64,000 nt of DNA, from assembly GCF_900626135.1 (NCBI RefSeq), contig NZ_LR130786.1:372001-436000 (forward strand). The letters are read 5' to 3'. The stretch comes from Senegalia massiliensis. Lineage in GTDB: Bacteria > Bacillota > Clostridia > Tissierellales > SIT17. The position numbers and the translations under genes are program-made. The notes beneath the pieces are model-generated. The model ran no database searches, was not told the origin of the DNA, and saw nothing but the letters and a program-made list of their open reading frames with translations. Shown one piece after another: positions 62,362 to 64,000 of this stretch (position 1 is its first letter; every line of letters starts with the position of its first letter).

Positions 62362-64000
62362 CTATTCCAGTTCATAATCCATTATTGTAATAACATCTAA
62401 TATTAATTGAGTTTGATTCTTCAAATTTTCCTTACTCACGTATCTAAGATTCATTTCATTGCTTTCTATTTCATCTCTATTAGATAAATTTATTGAAGAT
62501 AAAAATAACCCACTACTTCCATTTACATTTAATGTAGTTATGTCATCTTCTGGCTTTGCTATTTTGTCTAATATTATATTAACCTCTAATTCCTTAGCTC
62601 TCTTAGAAAGATTTTTTACAACTTCATAATGATATTTATTATCAGGAATTAATAATGATCCATCAATATACATGTTATCAGTATTTTCATACCCTAAGTA
62701 ATTTAAATAGATAAATAAATGTTCATCATGCAACGAATCATAAAAGCTACTTTTTTTAAGTGAGTCATAAGGAGTTATATTTTCTCCTTTAGAGCCATCT
62801 AAAAATAAAAAATATATATTTCTCTGTGGTTTATATTCACTATCTTTTAATATATTTATTATCTCTAATAAAGAAGCAATAGATGAACCATTTTGCAACC
62901 CTTTATTTAATACCTTACCTCCATTTATTCTTTCGTTATAATTAGTAGAAAATATAAGTGGAGGCTTTTCCTTATCTTCCCCTTCTATAAAAGCAAAAAT
63001 ATTATTTAAATCATTTTTTTCTGATTTATTTATTTTTACATTAAAAACTATTTCCTTGTCTGCATTTTCAATTAATTTACTAGCTGTATCATCATTTACT
63101 AAAATAATAAAATTAATTTTTCCATCTTGACTCTTTTGTTTTTCTATTTTATCTATAGGTGATATAATATTAGTTTCATTTTTTTCATTAATTTCTTTAT
63201 TAGTTCCAATATAAATAATTCCATCAATAAAATCCTTATTTGAAAGTTCTTTTTGTAATGAACTAATATCAAAGCTAAAACTATATTGATTTACAAGTAA
63301 AATATAATCATTATTACTATTATAATTGCCTTCCTTATAATTTTCTAAAGTCAATAATCTTCTTCTTAACTCACCTTCATATGTTTTTTCATCTAATTTG
63401 TTAGCATATACATTTTTAAAATTATAGGACCTTTTATAAAAAAATTTTATGTCTTCTTCTTTATCTATATAAAATTCACTATTTTCTACATCTATAGAAT
63501 GGTCTTTATCTTCATTATCTAAATATCCTGTTGAAAAAATAGATTTTGTATTATAATTCTCTAATTTATTTATTATATAATCTTGAGTGTTTTGTAAATT
63601 ATCTTCACTTATTTGATAATTATCTCTATATAATTCTTTAACATGATTAAAAACCCTATCACCACTTACTTTATATTTACTAACTTTTGAAGGAATGAAT
63701 AAGGTTATAAAAATTATTAATATTATAGATATTTTAATTAATACTTCTTTTTTAAATTTCCTAATATTTTTAAGTTGATAATAAAAAGTTATAGGAGATA
63801 AATTATATGGAATATGCTTTAAAAACACAATAAACTTAGAATTTCTTTTATTTAATTCCTGCTTTAACCCTTCTCCTAAAAGATTAAATCCAAGTACAGA
63901 TACAAATAAAGCAAGTGCAGGATATATTACTATCCATGGTTTACCAGCCGATATAGCATATCTAGCTGAAGCAAGCATTGAACCCCATTCAGGATAATAA
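62362..64000 (-). CDS. DppC-like permease fused to a degenerate M28-peptidase-like domain, partial (N-terminus beyond window)
   Basis: The frame is open to base 64000. It begins with the end of a DppC permease (YYPEWGSMLASARYAI, then PALALFVSVLGFNLLGEGLK), then about 60 residues, a membrane segment (IKISIILIIFITLFI) and an extracytoplasmic domain of about 440 residues. The last 240 residues have the M28 order, but where active enzymes have HxD, D and EE zinc ligands this reads STNYNERI, LQNGSSIASLLEI and FLDGSKGEN, so no metal site remains. It probably acts as a built-in peptide-binding domain; that is inference. No free binding protein is encoded in the window. Confidence 0.82.
   Translation of the reverse strand, partial: YYPEWGSMLASARYAISAGKPWIVIYPALALFVSVLGFNLLGEGLKQELNKRNSKFIVFLKHIPYNLSPITFYYQLKNIRKFKKEVLIKISIILIIFITLFIPSKVSKYKVSGDRVFNHVKELYRDNYQISEDNLQNTQDYIINKLENYNTKSIFSTGYLDNEDKDHSIDVENSEFYIDKEEDIKFFYKRSYNFKNVYANKLDEKTYEGELRRRLLTLENYKEGNYNSNNDYILLVNQYSFSFDISSLQKELSNKDFIDGIIYIGTNKEINEKNETNIISPIDKIEKQKSQDGKINFIILVNDDTASKLIENADKEIVFNVKINKSEKNDLNNIFAFIEGEDKEKPPLIFSTNYNERINGGKVLNKGLQNGSSIASLLEIINILKDSEYKPQRNIYFLFLDGSKGENITPYDSLKKSSFYDSLHDEHLFIYLNYLGYENTDNMYIDGSLLIPDNKYHYEVVKNLSKRAKELEVNIILDKIAKPEDDITTLNVNGSSGLFLSSINLSNRDEIESNEMNLRYVSKENLKNQTQLILDVITIMDYELE

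Noticed and set aside
1-64000. CRISPR arrays, tRNA or rRNA genes, prophage
   Set aside because: No repeat-spacer pattern, no cloverleaf or rRNA sequence and no phage genes were seen.

Overview
The window is strongly AT-rich and comes from a low-GC anaerobic Firmicute of the Clostridia/Tissierellia type. The evidence is lineage-typical genes and RNAs (a glmS ribozyme, guanine- and TPP-class riboswitches, a short Spo0E-like protein, cdaA-cdaR) together with an obligate-anaerobe metabolism: tungsten aldehyde:ferredoxin oxidoreductase, a 2-ketoisovalerate:ferredoxin oxidoreductase with phosphotransbutyrylase and butyrate kinases, rubrerythrin and FeoAB. Species cannot be named from the sequence. 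Most genes lie on the minus strand. I see no rRNA, tRNA, insertion sequence, prophage or CRISPR array.

Layout. 1-4.5 kb: feoAB (feoB runs off the left edge) behind a perfect 7-1-7 palindrome; a class A beta-lactamase-like protein; a Crp/Fnr regulator divergent from a cupin plus split-permease operon, with one GTAAC palindrome between them. 4.5-9.1 kb: a three-subunit xanthine-dehydrogenase-family molybdenum hydroxylase under a guanine-class riboswitch with a clear terminator/antiterminator switch. 9.2-13.8 kb: an IclR regulator and a convergent aminotransferase, D-2-hydroxyacid dehydrogenase and YjiH transporter operon, whose promoter is followed by phased GAAAC-type palindromes. 13.8-20.5 kb: CDF cation exporter, YbjQ, an operon of polysaccharide deacetylase, histidine kinase, novel lipoprotein and response regulator, then an unlisted 51-residue Spo0E-like gene facing an XRE regulator. 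20.5-31 kb: aminopeptidase P, an orphan EutH, an ABC exporter, YhfC, a TPP-riboswitch-controlled thiT, a MerR regulator, and a pseudogene with two in-frame stops.

31-46 kb: glmM, glmS ribozyme and glmS; YitT; then an eight-gene operon (buk, ptb, buk, a MinD/ParA-like ATPase, ferredoxin, VorB, TPP subunit, gamma subunit) for oxidising branched-chain 2-oxo acids to acyl-CoA and making ATP by acyl-phosphate. It has a canonical sigma-54 promoter, an 18-bp palindrome upstream, and a sigma-54 activator gene next to it, which is itself downstream of cdaA-cdaR. The fermentation block therefore sits between cdaAR and glmMS.

46-57 kb: CapA-like lipoprotein; two divergent PP2C phosphatases (one MASE3-linked, one with a degenerate receiver domain); rubrerythrin; then an AOR operon (aor, moaD, moeA, moeA-PBP fusion, MOSC) with its own sigma-54 promoter and a 19-bp perfect palindrome about 95 bp upstream. 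57-64 kb: an oligopeptide ABC transporter locus with a tandemly duplicated ATPase pair, once separate and once fused, and a DppC-type permease fused to an extracytoplasmic M28-peptidase-like domain that appears to have lost its zinc ligands. This last protein, which runs off the right edge, is the least ordinary object in the window.
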